From Hymenobacter negativus (GTDB lineage: Bacteria; Bacteroidota; Bacteroidia; Cytophagales; Hymenobacteraceae): a stretch of 64,000 nucleotides of DNA. This document shows, one piece after another, positions 20,153 to 29,394 of the stretch (position 1 is its first letter; each line of letters begins with the position of its first letter). The DNA is taken from NCBI RefSeq assembly GCF_017571495.1, contig NZ_JAGETZ010000019.1, positions 55,000 through 118,999 on the forward strand, given 5' to 3'. The notes below the pieces were generated by a model that did no database searches, was not told the DNA's origin, and was given only the letters and a program-made list of their open reading frames with translations. A program made the translations under genes and the position numbers.

Positions 20153-20932
20153 TTACAATGGCAGGAAGCTGTCGGGCAGGGCTTCCTCATGCATGCCCAC
20201 GAAGGAATAATGCCGGGGCAAAAACCAGCCGATTTGCTGCATCACGCTTCGGTAGAGCGTTTCGTTGCCAAAGTCGTGCGGGGTGATGTTGAACACCAGG
20301 TCCTGCGAAATGCCGGCTCCATTGGTCCGGTGGCGCATCAGCAGGACTATTTTGGGGGTGGCAATGCCGTTGTTCTGCAGGTATTCGCGCAGGACGTTGC
20401 GCGTCGCCTGCGGGAGCAGCGTTTCGTTGGGCTGCCCCACCATCACCTGCTCTTCGCCTTCAATCAGCTCGTCGCTGAGCTCTTTGGAAAACGGTGTCTC
20501 TTCGGTGGTGTAAAATTCCTGATTCAGCGCGAAGTTGACGATATCGCCGTACGAGAGTACCCAGTCGGGCCCCGCCGGGGTGGGGTTGATAACCACGCCC
20601 AGACCTCTTTCCAGTAGAAAATCATCCTTCATCCGCTCGATGACATAGCACTGAAAGCCGACGCCCGGCTCTGGCAGAAAGAGCTGGAAATACGGAAACC
20701 CGTCCGGCCCCTGGATGATTTGCGGGCTGCCGCACCGGAAGCTGGCCGCCGATACGTTGGCCAGAAAAGCGGCATCCCAAGCCTCGTCCCGTTCCGGCTT
20801 CGGCACCGCAACCAAGTGATACAATTCATTGGTCTTCGCCAAATCACCCAGATAAGGCTCGGCGGCTTCTGCCGGGGCAGCGGGGGCAGGAGTGGGGGGC
20901 GCTGTTGGCTTCAGAAAATCGAATAGGCCCAT
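20153..20932 (-). CDS. Conserved cytoplasmic protein of unknown function
   Basis: The protein from ATG 20932 is 259 residues (MGLFDFLKPTAPPTPAPA). A Pro/Ala-rich linker near residues 9-25 is followed by a soluble mixed alpha/beta domain with no membrane span or catalytic motif I recognise. Notable segments are FRCGSPQIIQGPDGFPYFQLFLPEPG, EEQVMVGQPNETLLPQ and LVFNITPHDFGNETLYRSVMQQIGWFLPRHY. An in-frame start at 20977 would add 15 residues. It converges with the metzincin-like gene. Confidence 0.7.
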   Translation of the reverse strand: MGLFDFLKPTAPPTPAPAAPAEAAEPYLGDLAKTNELYHLVAVPKPERDEAWDAAFLANVSAASFRCGSPQIIQGPDGFPYFQLFLPEPGVGFQCYVIERMKDDFLLERGLGVVINPTPAGPDWVLSYGDIVNFALNQEFYTTEETPFSKELSDELIEGEEQVMVGQPNETLLPQATRNVLREYLQNNGIATPKIVLLMRHRTNGAGISQDLVFNITPHDFGNETLYRSVMQQIGWFLPRHYSFVGMHEEALPDSFLPL

Positions 20933-21276
20933 GGGTTGGTGGTGCTTTGGCGGCTGAATGGAGGCATAGCGGAGCATCTTACTCCGATGGTTTTATTGCA
21001 ATACAGTGAGGCAGATGGCCTCAATCGCCATCATACCCTCAAAAGAGTTCTTCTACGTGGTGCGGCCGTTACCGGATACTCTAACAGAACGCTACCGAGC
21101 CCTGCGGCAACGGCCGGATACCAAAAAAGAACTCTGCCAAGCACTCCTCAACAGACTGGAGTACTCGGCAGAGCTGTTTTAACAGGTTCGGGCTAGACCA
21201 GAGCGAAAGACAGCGCTGTGCCAAAGGCGGCGGTCGAGCATGGGCTACAAAATAGATGAGTTTTGCCAGCCCAAGT
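20933..21276. other. 344-bp intergenic region with terminator hairpin
   Basis: No gene is supported here. It separates two minus-strand genes and contains the terminator at 21116-21178. An A-rich tract lies near 21115. Confidence 0.5.
21116..21178 (-). terminator. Terminator of the ABC exporter gene
   Basis: The arms CTCTGCCAAGCACTCC (starting near 21131) and GGAGTACTCGGCAGAG (ending near 21176) pair with few mismatches. On the minus strand the stem is followed by a run of six T. This fits Rho-independent termination downstream of the exporter. Confidence 0.7.
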
Positions 21277-23067
21277 CTAAACGGCCACGGCACTGGTCAC
21301 CGCGTCCTCCTTGCGCTCGCCAATTTGCTGGCGCCACATGGCGTAGTACAGGCCTTTTTGGGCCAGCAGCTCGGCGTGGCCGCCCTGTTCGGCAATATGG
21401 CCACGCTCGAGCACGAAAATGCGGTCGGCGTGCAGGATGGTGCTCAGGCGGTGAGCAATGAGGATGGTCATGTGCTGGCGCGAGCCCGAAAGCTGCCGCA
21501 CCGTCTTGCCAATTTCCTCCTCAGTGAGCGAATCCAGGGCCGACGTAGCCTCGTCGAACACCATGAGGGTGGGCTTGCGTAGCAGGGCGCGGGCAATGCT
21601 GAGGCGCTGCTTTTCACCGCCGCTCACCTTCACGCCGCCCTCGCCAATCACCGTGTCGAGGCCCAGCGGGGCGCGGGCCAGCAGGGTGTCGGCCGCGGCT
21701 TGGCGCAGGGCCAGCAGGCATTCCTCATCGGTGGCCTGGGGCGCTACGAACTGCAGGTTTTCGCGGATGGTACCGGCAAACAGCTGAGTATCCTGCGTCA
21801 CGAAGCCGATTTGCTCGCGCAGCTCATCCAGGTCGATTTCATTGCCGGGAATGCCGTTGTAGCGAATCTGGCCCGCCAGGGGTGGGTAGAGGCCCACCAG
21901 CAGCTTCACCAGCGTGGTTTTGCCCGAGCCGGACGGACCCACAAAGGCAATGGTTTCACCCAACTTGGTGGTGAAGCTGATGTTGGTCAGGGCGTTGTTG
22001 TTCGCCGTGAGGTGCTTGAAGCTGACGTGGTCGAAGGCCAGGTTTTCGATGTGCGCCACCGACTTGGGCTGCGCCGGTTTCACGTCCTTCGGCGTGTCGA
22101 GAATGGTCTGGAAGTTGCCCAGTGAAATCTCCGTTTCGCGGTAAATCCCGATGATGGCTCCCAATTCCTGCAACGGTCCGAAGATGGAGAAGGAGTAGAT
22201 GAAGAACGAGAAGAATTCGCCCAGGCTGATGTGGTTCTGCACCCGCAGATACAGCAGGAGCAGGATGATGACATTGCGCAGCAAGTTCACGAACGTGCCC
22301 TGCACAAAACTCAGCGAGCGCAGGTAGCGCACCTTGCGCAGTTCCAGCTTCAGGATTTTGCTGGTGATGCCGTTCAGACGCTCGGTTTCCTGCTGGGCCA
22401 GGCCCAGGCTCTTAATCAGCTCGATGTTGCGCAGGCTTTCGGTGGTGGAGCCGGCCAGGGCCGTGGTTTCGGCCACAATGGTCTTCTGGATGACCTTGAT
22501 GCGCTTGCTCAGCAAAAAGCTCAGAATACCTAGCAGCGGAATGGTGAGGAAGTAGCCCACCGCAATGGGCCAATACACTGTGATGGCGTACCACATCACG
22601 AAGGTGATGCCCACCAGCGCCGTAAACACCACGTTCACGAAGCTCTGAATGAGCTTTTCCACGTCGATGCGCACCTTTTGGAGCTTGCCCAGCGTCTCGC
22701 CCGAGCGCTGGTCCTCAAACACCTGGTAAGGCAGCTCCAGCGAATGGCGCAGGCCATCGGAATACATCTTGGCGCCCAGCCGCTGGGTGATGACGTTGAC
22801 GTAGTAGTCCTGGAAATTTTTGGCAATGCGCGACACCATGGCCACGCCCAGCATCATGCCGATGTAGGGAATGGCTTCCCGGAAAAACGGCCAGAATGGT
22901 ACCAGCTGCAAACCCATCACATTACTGTTGCGGGGCACAAAATGGTCCACCAGCCGGCGGAAAAGGTAGGGGTCGAGCAGCGAGAATATTTGGTTGACGG
23001 CGGCCAGCACCAAGGCCAGCACCAGCAGCGGCCAATAGTTGCGCAGGTAGCTATAGAGAATTTTCAT
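21277..23067 (-). CDS. ABC exporter, fused permease and ATPase (lipid/drug exporter type)
   Basis: The 596-residue half-transporter has six transmembrane helices (about 10-300), with coupling helix regions including QRSGETLGKLQKVRIDVEKL. The ATPase domain has Walker A GPSGSGKTT (377-385), the Q-loop FVTQD, signature VSGGEKQRLS (481-490), Walker B LMVFDEA (501-507) and the H-loop AHRLST. It would work as a homodimer in the inner membrane. The substrate is unknown; relatives move lipids, drugs or peptides. The DoxX gene lies downstream of its start on the same strand but is separated by a hairpin. Confidence 0.92.
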   Translation of the reverse strand: MKILYSYLRNYWPLLVLALVLAAVNQIFSLLDPYLFRRLVDHFVPRNSNVMGLQLVPFWPFFREAIPYIGMMLGVAMVSRIAKNFQDYYVNVITQRLGAKMYSDGLRHSLELPYQVFEDQRSGETLGKLQKVRIDVEKLIQSFVNVVFTALVGITFVMWYAITVYWPIAVGYFLTIPLLGILSFLLSKRIKVIQKTIVAETTALAGSTTESLRNIELIKSLGLAQQETERLNGITSKILKLELRKVRYLRSLSFVQGTFVNLLRNVIILLLLYLRVQNHISLGEFFSFFIYSFSIFGPLQELGAIIGIYRETEISLGNFQTILDTPKDVKPAQPKSVAHIENLAFDHVSFKHLTANNNALTNISFTTKLGETIAFVGPSGSGKTTLVKLLVGLYPPLAGQIRYNGIPGNEIDLDELREQIGFVTQDTQLFAGTIRENLQFVAPQATDEECLLALRQAAADTLLARAPLGLDTVIGEGGVKVSGGEKQRLSIARALLRKPTLMVFDEATSALDSLTEEEIGKTVRQLSGSRQHMTILIAHRLSTILHADRIFVLERGHIAEQGGHAELLAQKGLYYAMWRQQIGERKEDAVTSAVAV

Positions 23068-23127
23068 AAATCAGAAAGACAGGGCCACAGGCCGGGGTTC
23101 TAGCAACCCGCTTAGGCCCTAATGGTT

Positions 23128-23158
23128 CGGGCCCGGCACCAATGCAGTGCCGGGCCCG
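23128..23158. terminator. GC-rich hairpin downstream of doxX
   Basis: A perfect 12-bp stem (23128-23139 with 23147-23158) with a 7-base loop lies 29 bases beyond the doxX stop and before the exporter start. A T-run is weak, so termination efficiency is uncertain. Confidence 0.55.
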
Positions 23159-23187
23159 GGGCGCAGGGAAACAAGATGGCCACGCCG

Positions 23188-23556
23188 CTAGGCTAGCCGC
23201 GTGCCGGGCCGGCGCAGCAGGTACACCACCACCAGCAACGCCAGCAGCACCAGTGCCGGCAAGCCCTTCGGAATGAATTCCGGGATTTTGGTGGCGTGTA
23301 TCACTACCGCCCCAATCATAATGATGATGAGGCCCAGCGCCGCCGGGCGCACCGTGCGCGGAATCAGCAGCCCGATACCGCCCAGCAACTCGCCGCCAGC
23401 CACCAAGTAGGTCACCACGGCCGGCAGGCCCATGCTGCCAAACATCTCCACGGTTTTGCCGATGTCCTTGAGCTTCATAAAGCCCGACATGATGAAGGCT
23501 GCGGCCAGAAGCGCCTGTAAAATCCAGGCAATGATGTTGCGTACGGAAGGACTCAT
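23188..23556 (-). CDS. DoxX family membrane protein
   Basis: The 122-residue protein has four predicted transmembrane helices. The DoxX hallmark FIMSGFMKLKDIGKTVEMFGSMGLP lies in the first half, followed by LVAGGELLGGIGLLI and short helices to the C-terminus. DoxX-like proteins occur in terminal quinol oxidase subunits and in uncharacterised redox roles. I choose ATG 23556 (MSPSVRNIIAWILQALL); the open frame extends 20 residues further upstream without family similarity. Confidence 0.85.
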   Translation of the reverse strand: MSPSVRNIIAWILQALLAAAFIMSGFMKLKDIGKTVEMFGSMGLPAVVTYLVAGGELLGGIGLLIPRTVRPAALGLIIIMIGAVVIHATKIPEFIPKGLPALVLLALLVVVYLLRRPGTRLA

Positions 23557-24201
23557 ATTGAAAACGGGAAAAGGGTTAGAAATGAGATGACTGACCGCAA
23601 AGTAGCAATATTTCACAAGTCAGTATAGCCAGACGTATAAGTCGGAGCGATGATTGAAGTCGCTCTATCCGGGCTAGTGCGGATGTGAAAACCAAGGCCC
23701 GCTCGGATTGCCGGGCCGCGGCCCGAGTGAGTCTTTTGCACAAGCGGCGGTTGGCACTCCGGCTATCCCAACTAGGAAAGGCTGCGCTTCAACGGGCGCA
23801 ACGGGGATGAAGGCTTCGCAGGCGCAGGCTAGCCGATGGAGAGAGCTGTTTTGAACCTTAGAAAATACTGAATGCCTCGTATTTTGAAAAGTGTGTATTT
23901 TTTTACCAATATTATATCAATGATATGAATGTATTAGGTTGATTGATAGGTAACTGAATATACTATAGGACGAGGAAGAATGTGTTTGGCAGCTAATTGG
24001 GAGATGATTTTGAATAATTGGAATTAATAGTATTAAATTTTTAAGTATTTTCCACTTAAACAACCAGTATTTTTCACTATTGCTCTACAAAATATGCTTT
24101 CGACCTTTGTATAGCCGCCGTCCACAACGCCTTTTTTAGGCCTTGCTCTCTGACTTCCTAACGCCATTGTGGCCTCGGTTCTACCTAAAATATCAACGCG
24201 T
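23557..24201. other. 645-bp gene-free region including an AT-rich block
   Basis: No coding frame is convincing. A small dyad GAGCGA/TCGCTC lies near 23647-23667. From about 23860 to 24120 the sequence turns sharply AT-rich (runs such as TATTTTTTTACC and AATTAATAGTATTAAATTTTTAAG), unlike the GC-rich surroundings. It precedes the STAS-like gene and may hold its promoter, but I cannot place exact elements. Confidence 0.6.
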
Positions 24202-24555
24202 ATGACAGTTGTGTACCACGAATTGCTGCCTGAGAGCTACCTGCTTATTCTGGCCCCCGGCCGTGAAGGCGGCCCGGAAACCGGGCTGGCGCACTGGCTG
24301 AAATGCGCGCAACGCAGTGGCAAGCCCGCCGTGTGGGTTGATTGTGGCATGTTAAAGTCCTTGTCCAGCGAGGCCATTCGGCTGCTGTGGAATTCTCATT
24401 ACCAGCTGCAGGAAAAGCATGCCCAGCTGGTGCTGGTGCACGTGCCCGAGCGGGTGCGCAAAGAGCTGCTGGAGCAGGAACTGGGCCCGGCCCCCTGCAT
24501 TGTGCCCACCTTGCTTGATGCAGCCCGGCAAACGAACTGGCGCGAGATAGCCTAG
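24202..24555 (+). CDS. Small STAS-like signalling protein
   Basis: The 117-residue protein (from ATG 24202, MTVVYHELLPESYLL) has the alternating strand-helix pattern of STAS/anti-sigma-antagonist domains. PAVWVDCGMLKSLSSEAIRLLW matches the strand-loop that carries the phosphorylated Ser/Thr in SpoIIAA-like proteins, and AQLVLVHVPERVRKEL matches the next strand-helix. It probably binds a partner protein rather than catalysing a reaction. Neighbouring CheB and CheB-CheR genes suggest a signalling role. A GTG start at 24169 is possible but less likely. Confidence 0.6.
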   Translation: MTVVYHELLPESYLLILAPGREGGPETGLAHWLKCAQRSGKPAVWVDCGMLKSLSSEAIRLLWNSHYQLQEKHAQLVLVHVPERVRKELLEQELGPAPCIVPTLLDAARQTNWREIA

Positions 24556-24652
24556 CCAACTTTAATCCACCACAGCGGAATTAATAGTTCAGGGCCCGCC
24601 CAACCCAGTGTTGGCCCGGGAGGGCTCGGTTGCAGTCGGAAATCAGTTAGCT

Positions 24653-25663
24653 CTATAGTTTGGGACTGGCGCTGCCATTGCTGCCGTTGAGCAGGAACTC
24701 ACGCAGGCGGTTGATGTGCTTTTTGATTTCTTCCAGCCGCTCTTCCTGCTGCACCGAGTAAAGCCCTTCGCCGCGCACGGCCATGCTGGTGAGTAGGTTT
24801 TTGCGCTCCTCCATCATGCGCAGGGCCACCCAGAGGGTTTCCTCCAGGCTCTGCTCGGAACTGAGCAGCAACGAATCGGCGGTGAAGGCGTGGCCGGTGT
24901 GGCAGCGAAAGCGCAGTACCCGGCCTTCTTTCACTTCCCAGAGGTTGCCGCCGCAGTCGGGGCAGGTGAGGGCCACCGGGGTGCCTAGCTTGGATACTTC
25001 TTCGGTTGTTCCCACGACTCTTTCCGCAATAGCGGCCTCCTGTTTAAGGTCTTCGGGTATGGAGCTTTGGTGCCGGGATGAGGTGCCCCGGGTGATTTCG
25101 TCCAGCAGCGGCCCCATCATATTCAGGGGCACCACGTAGTCGACGTCTACGTTGCGGAGGGCCGTCTCGGGCATGCTGGGAAACTCGGCCTCGTGGGGGT
25201 CTTGCACCACGGCAATGCCGCCGCAGCGCTTGATAAACTCCAGGCCGGCGGTGCCATCGTGCAGCATGCCCGTAAGCACAATGCCGACCACGTTTGGGCC
25301 AAAGGCCACGGCGGCTGACCGGAAGAGGGCATCGGCCGACGGGCGGTAGTGGTTTTCGCGGGGCCCTTTGGTCACCAGCAGGTGGGGCGTGGACCCGTCT
25401 TTGGCCAGCAGGTGGCGGTCGGGCGGGGCCAGGTAGATGGTCCCGTTTTCGATGGGTTCGCCATGGGTAGGCAGGCGGCAGGGCAGGGACGTGTGGCGGG
25501 CCAGGCGGTCGACGAGGTGCTGGCCATCGGAGTCGGGGGCGAAGTGCTGCACCACCAGGACGGCAGCGTGCAGCGTGGGAGGGAGCAGGGCAACGAATTG
25601 CACCAGTGCCGGCATGCCACCGGCCGAGGTGCCTACTACAATGAGGTGAGAGGGCGCAGCCAT
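24653..25663 (-). CDS. CheB-type methylesterase with C-terminal Cys-rich domain
   Basis: The 336-residue protein has a CheB methylesterase/glutamine deamidase domain (about 5-190) with the catalytic triad Ser13 (VVGTSAGG), His40 (VVQHFAPDS) and Asp136 (TGMLHDGT). It lacks the N-terminal receiver domain of classical CheB. A C-terminal extension holds CPDCGG and RFRCHTGH, a likely zinc ribbon, then a helical region (about 265-330). No chemoreceptor, CheA or CheW gene lies nearby, so it may act outside chemotaxis. It is divergent from the CheB-CheR fusion. Confidence 0.85.
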   Translation of the reverse strand: MAAPSHLIVVGTSAGGMPALVQFVALLPPTLHAAVLVVQHFAPDSDGQHLVDRLARHTSLPCRLPTHGEPIENGTIYLAPPDRHLLAKDGSTPHLLVTKGPRENHYRPSADALFRSAAVAFGPNVVGIVLTGMLHDGTAGLEFIKRCGGIAVVQDPHEAEFPSMPETALRNVDVDYVVPLNMMGPLLDEITRGTSSRHQSSIPEDLKQEAAIAERVVGTTEEVSKLGTPVALTCPDCGGNLWEVKEGRVLRFRCHTGHAFTADSLLLSSEQSLEETLWVALRMMEERKNLLTSMAVRGEGLYSVQQEERLEEIKKHINRLREFLLNGSNGSASPKL

Positions 25664-25736
25664 CAGAAACAGGAAAGGAAAGGCTTTTTTCTACGGTAAA
25701 GAGGGAAGGAAAGATAACGGGCCGAGGGTTTTCCGG

Positions 25737-25744
25737 TAAATTTG
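25737..25744 (+). promoter_or_regulatory. Candidate -7 element for the CheB-CheR fusion
   Basis: TAAATTTG matches TAnnTTTG exactly in the gap between the divergent CheB-type genes, 101 bases before ATG 25846. The -33 element is not clear. Confidence 0.35.
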
Positions 25745-25845
25745 TTTTGGGCTGCACGCAAGGTTTTTGCCACCCGCTGTGCTCATTCTGCGCTTTGCCA
25801 CCCCACCGCGCTGGTGGGCCGCCTGCCCGACTTTATCTCCGCTCA

Positions 25846-28800
25846 ATGACCCCAAACGACTTACCGCTCGCCACCGACGAGTCGGGGCTTACCATCACTC
25901 CCCCCGATGAGATGCCGCGCGATGCCGACGAACCCACTACCGAAACCATGCTGCGCGAGGCCGCCCGAACGGCCCATCAAAACGATAAGTTTCCGGTGGT
26001 GGCGCTGGGGGGCTCGGCGGGCTCGTTGGCGGCATTTGAGCAGTTCTTTCTGAACATGCCATCTGACAGCGGCATGGCCTTCATTGTGGTGTCGCACCTG
26101 GCACCGGACCAGGAGTCGGAGCTGGCCCAGGTGCTGCAGCACTTCACAACCATGCCGGTGCGGGAAGCCACCGACGGCCTGCGCGTGCGCCCCAACCAGG
26201 TGTACGTGATTCCGCCAAACCGCGACATGAGCATTCTGCACGGCATGCTGCTGCTCTTTGCGCCCACCCAGCCGCCGGGCCGCCGCCTACCCATCGACTT
26301 CTTTTTCCAGAGCCTGGCCAAGGATGCGCGCGACCGCGCCGTGTGCGTGGTGTGCTCGGGGCTGGGCTCGGATGGCACGCTGGGCCTGAAAATGGTGATG
26401 GAGAACTTTGGGATGGTAATGGTGCAGGACCCCGATAGCGCCGAGTTCGACGCGATGCCCCGCTCGGCCATGGCCACCGAGTTTGTGGACTACGTGCTGC
26501 CCGCCGCGGACCTACCCAACAAGCTGATTGAGTACGTGCGCCAGCCCAGTACACGCCCGCGCCGCGAAGAGGCCGAGAGCAGCGCCCGGCCCGCGCACGC
26601 CCTCCAAAAAATCTTCCACCTGATTCGGGCCCAAACGGGGCACGACTTCTCGTTTTACAAACGCAACACGGTGTTCCGGCGCATTGAGCGGCGCATGAAC
26701 TCGCACCAGATTCGGGAGTTCACGCACTACGTGCGCTACCTGCAGGAAAACCCGCCCGAGGTGGAGGCTTTGTTTAAAGAACTGCTGATTGGGGTGACCA
26801 AGTTTTTCCGGGACCGCGAGGCCTTCGACCACCTCAAGCAGCGCCTGCTGCCCCTGCTGCGCCAGAAACCCGCCGACAGCACCGTGCGGGTGTGGGCCCC
26901 GGGCTGCTCGACGGGCGAGGAAGCCTACAGCCTGGCCATGACCCTGCTCGAATGCCTGGATGGCGTGGAGCGCACGAAGTACCTCAAGGTCCAGATTTTT
27001 GCAACCGACATTAACCCCGACGGCATCGACTTTGCCCGCGCCGGCCTGTATACCGACAATGTGGTGCCCGACGTGAGCCCCGAGCGCCTGCGCCGCTTCT
27101 TCACGAAAAGCGAGGAGGGCTACCGCATCAAGAAAGAGGTGCGCGACGTAGTGGTGTTTGCCGTGCACGACCTCAACAAGGACGCACCTTTCACCAAGCT
27201 CGACCTGCTGGTGTGCCGCAACCTGCTCATTTACCTGAGCGCGGAGCTGCAAAAAAACCTCATTCCGGTGTTTCACTACGCCATCAACCCCGGCGGGCTG
27301 CTGTTTTTGGGCCCGAGCGAAAACCTTACCGGCTTTCAGGACCTGTTTCAGCCCCTGGACGTGAAGTGGAAGCTTTCGCGCCGCACCGATACGCCGTCGT
27401 CGCTGAGCCGGCTCGCCAATTTCCCTTTTTCCCTGAACCGGCAGCACACCCAGCCGTCGCCCGCCTCCGCCTCCGGCCCTATGACTTCCAATTCCTCCCG
27501 CAAAGAAGGCGCGTTTGCCACCCTGGTGCAGCGCGTGCTGCTGCGTCAGTACACCCCGCCCGCTGTCGTCATCAACCCCAAGGGCGAAATCCTGTACGTG
27601 AACGGCCGCACCGGCCGCTTCCTGGAGCCGGCCCCCGGCCTGGGTGCCATGAACATTTTCGACATGGCCCGCGAGGAGCTGAACTACGAGCTGAGCGAGA
27701 GCGTGCACAAGGCCATTGCGGGACGGCAGGACGTGACGGCCGAAAACGTGAAGCTGCGCCTCGAAAACGGCGTGCAGCTCATTCGCCTCACCGTGAGGGT
27801 GCTGGAGGAGAGCGAGCAGTTGGCCGGCCTGCTGCTGGTGGTGTTTGAGGAGCAGCCCACCTCGCGCAAGCTGCGGCTGGGCAAAACCAAGGAGCCGGCG
27901 CCCGATGCCACGGTGCAGGCCCTGGAAAAGGAGCTGCAGTACACCAAACACCGCCTCCAAACCACCATTGAGGAAATGGAAAGCAGCGTGGAGGAGCTGA
28001 AAAGCACCAACGAGGAGCTGCAAAGCGCCAACGAGGAGCTGCAAAGCACCAACGAGGAGGCCATGACCAACAAGGAGGAGATGCAGAGCCTGAACGAGGA
28101 GCTGATGACCCTCAACATGCAGTACCTGAGCAAAACCGAGGAGCTGAGCCAGGCTGCCAATGACATGAAGAACCTGCTCGATGCCACGGAAATTGCCACC
28201 ATCTTCCTCGACAACGACATGGTGATAAAGCGCTTCACGCCCCCCGTGCACCGCATTGTGAGCCTGTTGCCGAGCGACGTGGGCCGCCCCATCACCCACT
28301 TTGCCAACACCCTGCGCCACGAAAACCTGGCCCAGGACGTGAAGCTGGTGCTCGACCGCCTGGTGACCGTGGCGGCCAACATTCAGACCACCCAGGGTGA
28401 GTGGTACGCCATGCGCATTCTGCCCTACCGCACCCTCGACAACTACATCAGCGGGGCCGTCATCACCTTCACCGACATCACCGACCTCAAGCTCCTCGAA
28501 GTCCAGCTCCAGGAAAGCGCCCGCTTTGCCGAGAGCATTGTGGAAACCATGCGCGAGCCCCTGCTGGTGCTCGACGGCCAGCAGCGCGTGTTGGCCAGCA
28601 GCGGCGCCTTTGCCAAGCTGTTTGGGCTGGATGCCACCAGCATTCGGGGGCAGCTGCTGAGCGAGCTGGACGGTGGCGCCTGGCGGCAGCCCGCCCTGCG
28701 CCAGCGCCTGGAAGAAGCCCTGGTGCAGGGCAGCCCGCCGTTTGAGGATTTCCGCATCACGGCCGATTTTCCCACGGCCGGCCCGTGCGAGCTGCTGCTC

Positions 28801-28878
28801 TACGGCCGCACCATCACCAGCCACGGCGCCCGCACCGGCCACCTGCTGCTGGGCGTGGCCCACGTAACGGCGGGGTAA
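25846..28878 (+). CDS. CheB-CheR-PAS fusion signalling protein
   Basis: The 1010-residue protein joins a CheB methylesterase domain (about 45-215; VVALGGSAGS, VVSHLAPDQ, CSGLGSDGT) to a CheR methyltransferase (about 235-510) with SAM motif VWAPGCSTGEEAYSLA (349-364) and LDLLVCRNLLIYL. A PAS-like region follows (about 560-650), then a strongly heptad-patterned coiled coil rich in EEL and NEELQS repeats (about 675-770), and two further PAS domains (about 775-1008). There is no kinase domain. The start MTPNDLPLATDE at 25846 is preferred over an upstream 33-residue extension. It probably modifies or senses protein partners in the same pathway as the adjacent CheB. Confidence 0.9.
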   Translation: MTPNDLPLATDESGLTITPPDEMPRDADEPTTETMLREAARTAHQNDKFPVVALGGSAGSLAAFEQFFLNMPSDSGMAFIVVSHLAPDQESELAQVLQHFTTMPVREATDGLRVRPNQVYVIPPNRDMSILHGMLLLFAPTQPPGRRLPIDFFFQSLAKDARDRAVCVVCSGLGSDGTLGLKMVMENFGMVMVQDPDSAEFDAMPRSAMATEFVDYVLPAADLPNKLIEYVRQPSTRPRREEAESSARPAHALQKIFHLIRAQTGHDFSFYKRNTVFRRIERRMNSHQIREFTHYVRYLQENPPEVEALFKELLIGVTKFFRDREAFDHLKQRLLPLLRQKPADSTVRVWAPGCSTGEEAYSLAMTLLECLDGVERTKYLKVQIFATDINPDGIDFARAGLYTDNVVPDVSPERLRRFFTKSEEGYRIKKEVRDVVVFAVHDLNKDAPFTKLDLLVCRNLLIYLSAELQKNLIPVFHYAINPGGLLFLGPSENLTGFQDLFQPLDVKWKLSRRTDTPSSLSRLANFPFSLNRQHTQPSPASASGPMTSNSSRKEGAFATLVQRVLLRQYTPPAVVINPKGEILYVNGRTGRFLEPAPGLGAMNIFDMAREELNYELSESVHKAIAGRQDVTAENVKLRLENGVQLIRLTVRVLEESEQLAGLLLVVFEEQPTSRKLRLGKTKEPAPDATVQALEKELQYTKHRLQTTIEEMESSVEELKSTNEELQSANEELQSTNEEAMTNKEEMQSLNEELMTLNMQYLSKTEELSQAANDMKNLLDATEIATIFLDNDMVIKRFTPPVHRIVSLLPSDVGRPITHFANTLRHENLAQDVKLVLDRLVTVAANIQTTQGEWYAMRILPYRTLDNYISGAVITFTDITDLKLLEVQLQESARFAESIVETMREPLLVLDGQQRVLASSGAFAKLFGLDATSIRGQLLSELDGGAWRQPALRQRLEEALVQGSPPFEDFRITADFPTAGPCELLLYGRTITSHGARTGHLLLGVAHVTAG

Positions 28879-28940
28879 GGCGGGGCCGTTCTGGTGGGGC
28901 CACGGCGGCGCAGACGTTGGGTCTCACCCCCGGTCCGGCC

Positions 28941-29144
28941 CTACGGCCCCTCCTCAACGGGTGGGGGCGGCGTGGGCCAGCGGTCCAGCATCGCGCAGTA
29001 GGGGCAGCGGGGAAGGTTAAGGCCTTTGCCGGGTAGCTGGTCGGCGGGGGCAATGCTTTGGGCAATGGGGCAGCGGGCATGGTCGTGCCACACCGTGGCC
29101 AGCCCAATGCCGCGCAAAGGGGAATGAAATGGTTTTATTCGCAT
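28941..29144 (-). CDS. Small Cys/His-containing protein of unknown function
   Basis: The 67-residue frame (MRIKPFHSPLRGIG...) holds HDHARCP and RCPYCAML, spaced like a small zinc-binding module. It starts 19 bases downstream of the next small gene and on the same strand, which suggests an operon. Coding potential is judged only by length, start and motif, so it could be a chance frame. Confidence 0.4.
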   Translation of the reverse strand: MRIKPFHSPLRGIGLATVWHDHARCPIAQSIAPADQLPGKGLNLPRCPYCAMLDRWPTPPPPVEEGP

Positions 29145-29163
29145 GTAAGCAAAGGAGGGTGGG

Positions 29164-29394
29164 CTACGCGCCCCGTCGCACGGGTGCTTTCGGCGCGGGC
29201 GAAGTAGCGGCATCCAGGGCATGACGTACGTCGCTCCAGGTCAGCTCGCCGGCCACGTAGCGGTCGAAAAGCTGCTGGGTGAGAGCGGGCACGCGGGCGG
29301 CCAGCTGCGGAAACGTCTGTTGAAGCTGGCGCAACACATAGGCGCGCTGCTGGGGCGTCTGGGCCGCTGGGCCGAAGCGGGGGTCGTACGTCAT
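29164..29394 (-). CDS. Small protein of unknown function
   Basis: The 76-residue product (MTYDPRFGPAAQTPQQRAYVLRQLQQ...) is mostly helical with no cysteine, signal or membrane segment. An in-frame ATG at 29445 would give 93 residues. Its downstream neighbour is the Cys-containing small protein. Both lie in the reverse direction between the CheB-CheR fusion and the PAS kinase. I do not recognise it. Confidence 0.5.
   Translation of the reverse strand: MTYDPRFGPAAQTPQQRAYVLRQLQQTFPQLAARVPALTQQLFDRYVAGELTWSDVRHALDAATSPAPKAPVRRGA

Noticed and set aside
20936..21196. 86-residue + strand protein
   Set aside because: It reads across the exporter terminator and has no homology-like pattern.
26512..28863. 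783-residue minus-strand protein
   Set aside because: It is the antisense shadow of the CheB-CheR-PAS gene, rich in His and Gly from reverse reading of GC-rich codons, with no domain.
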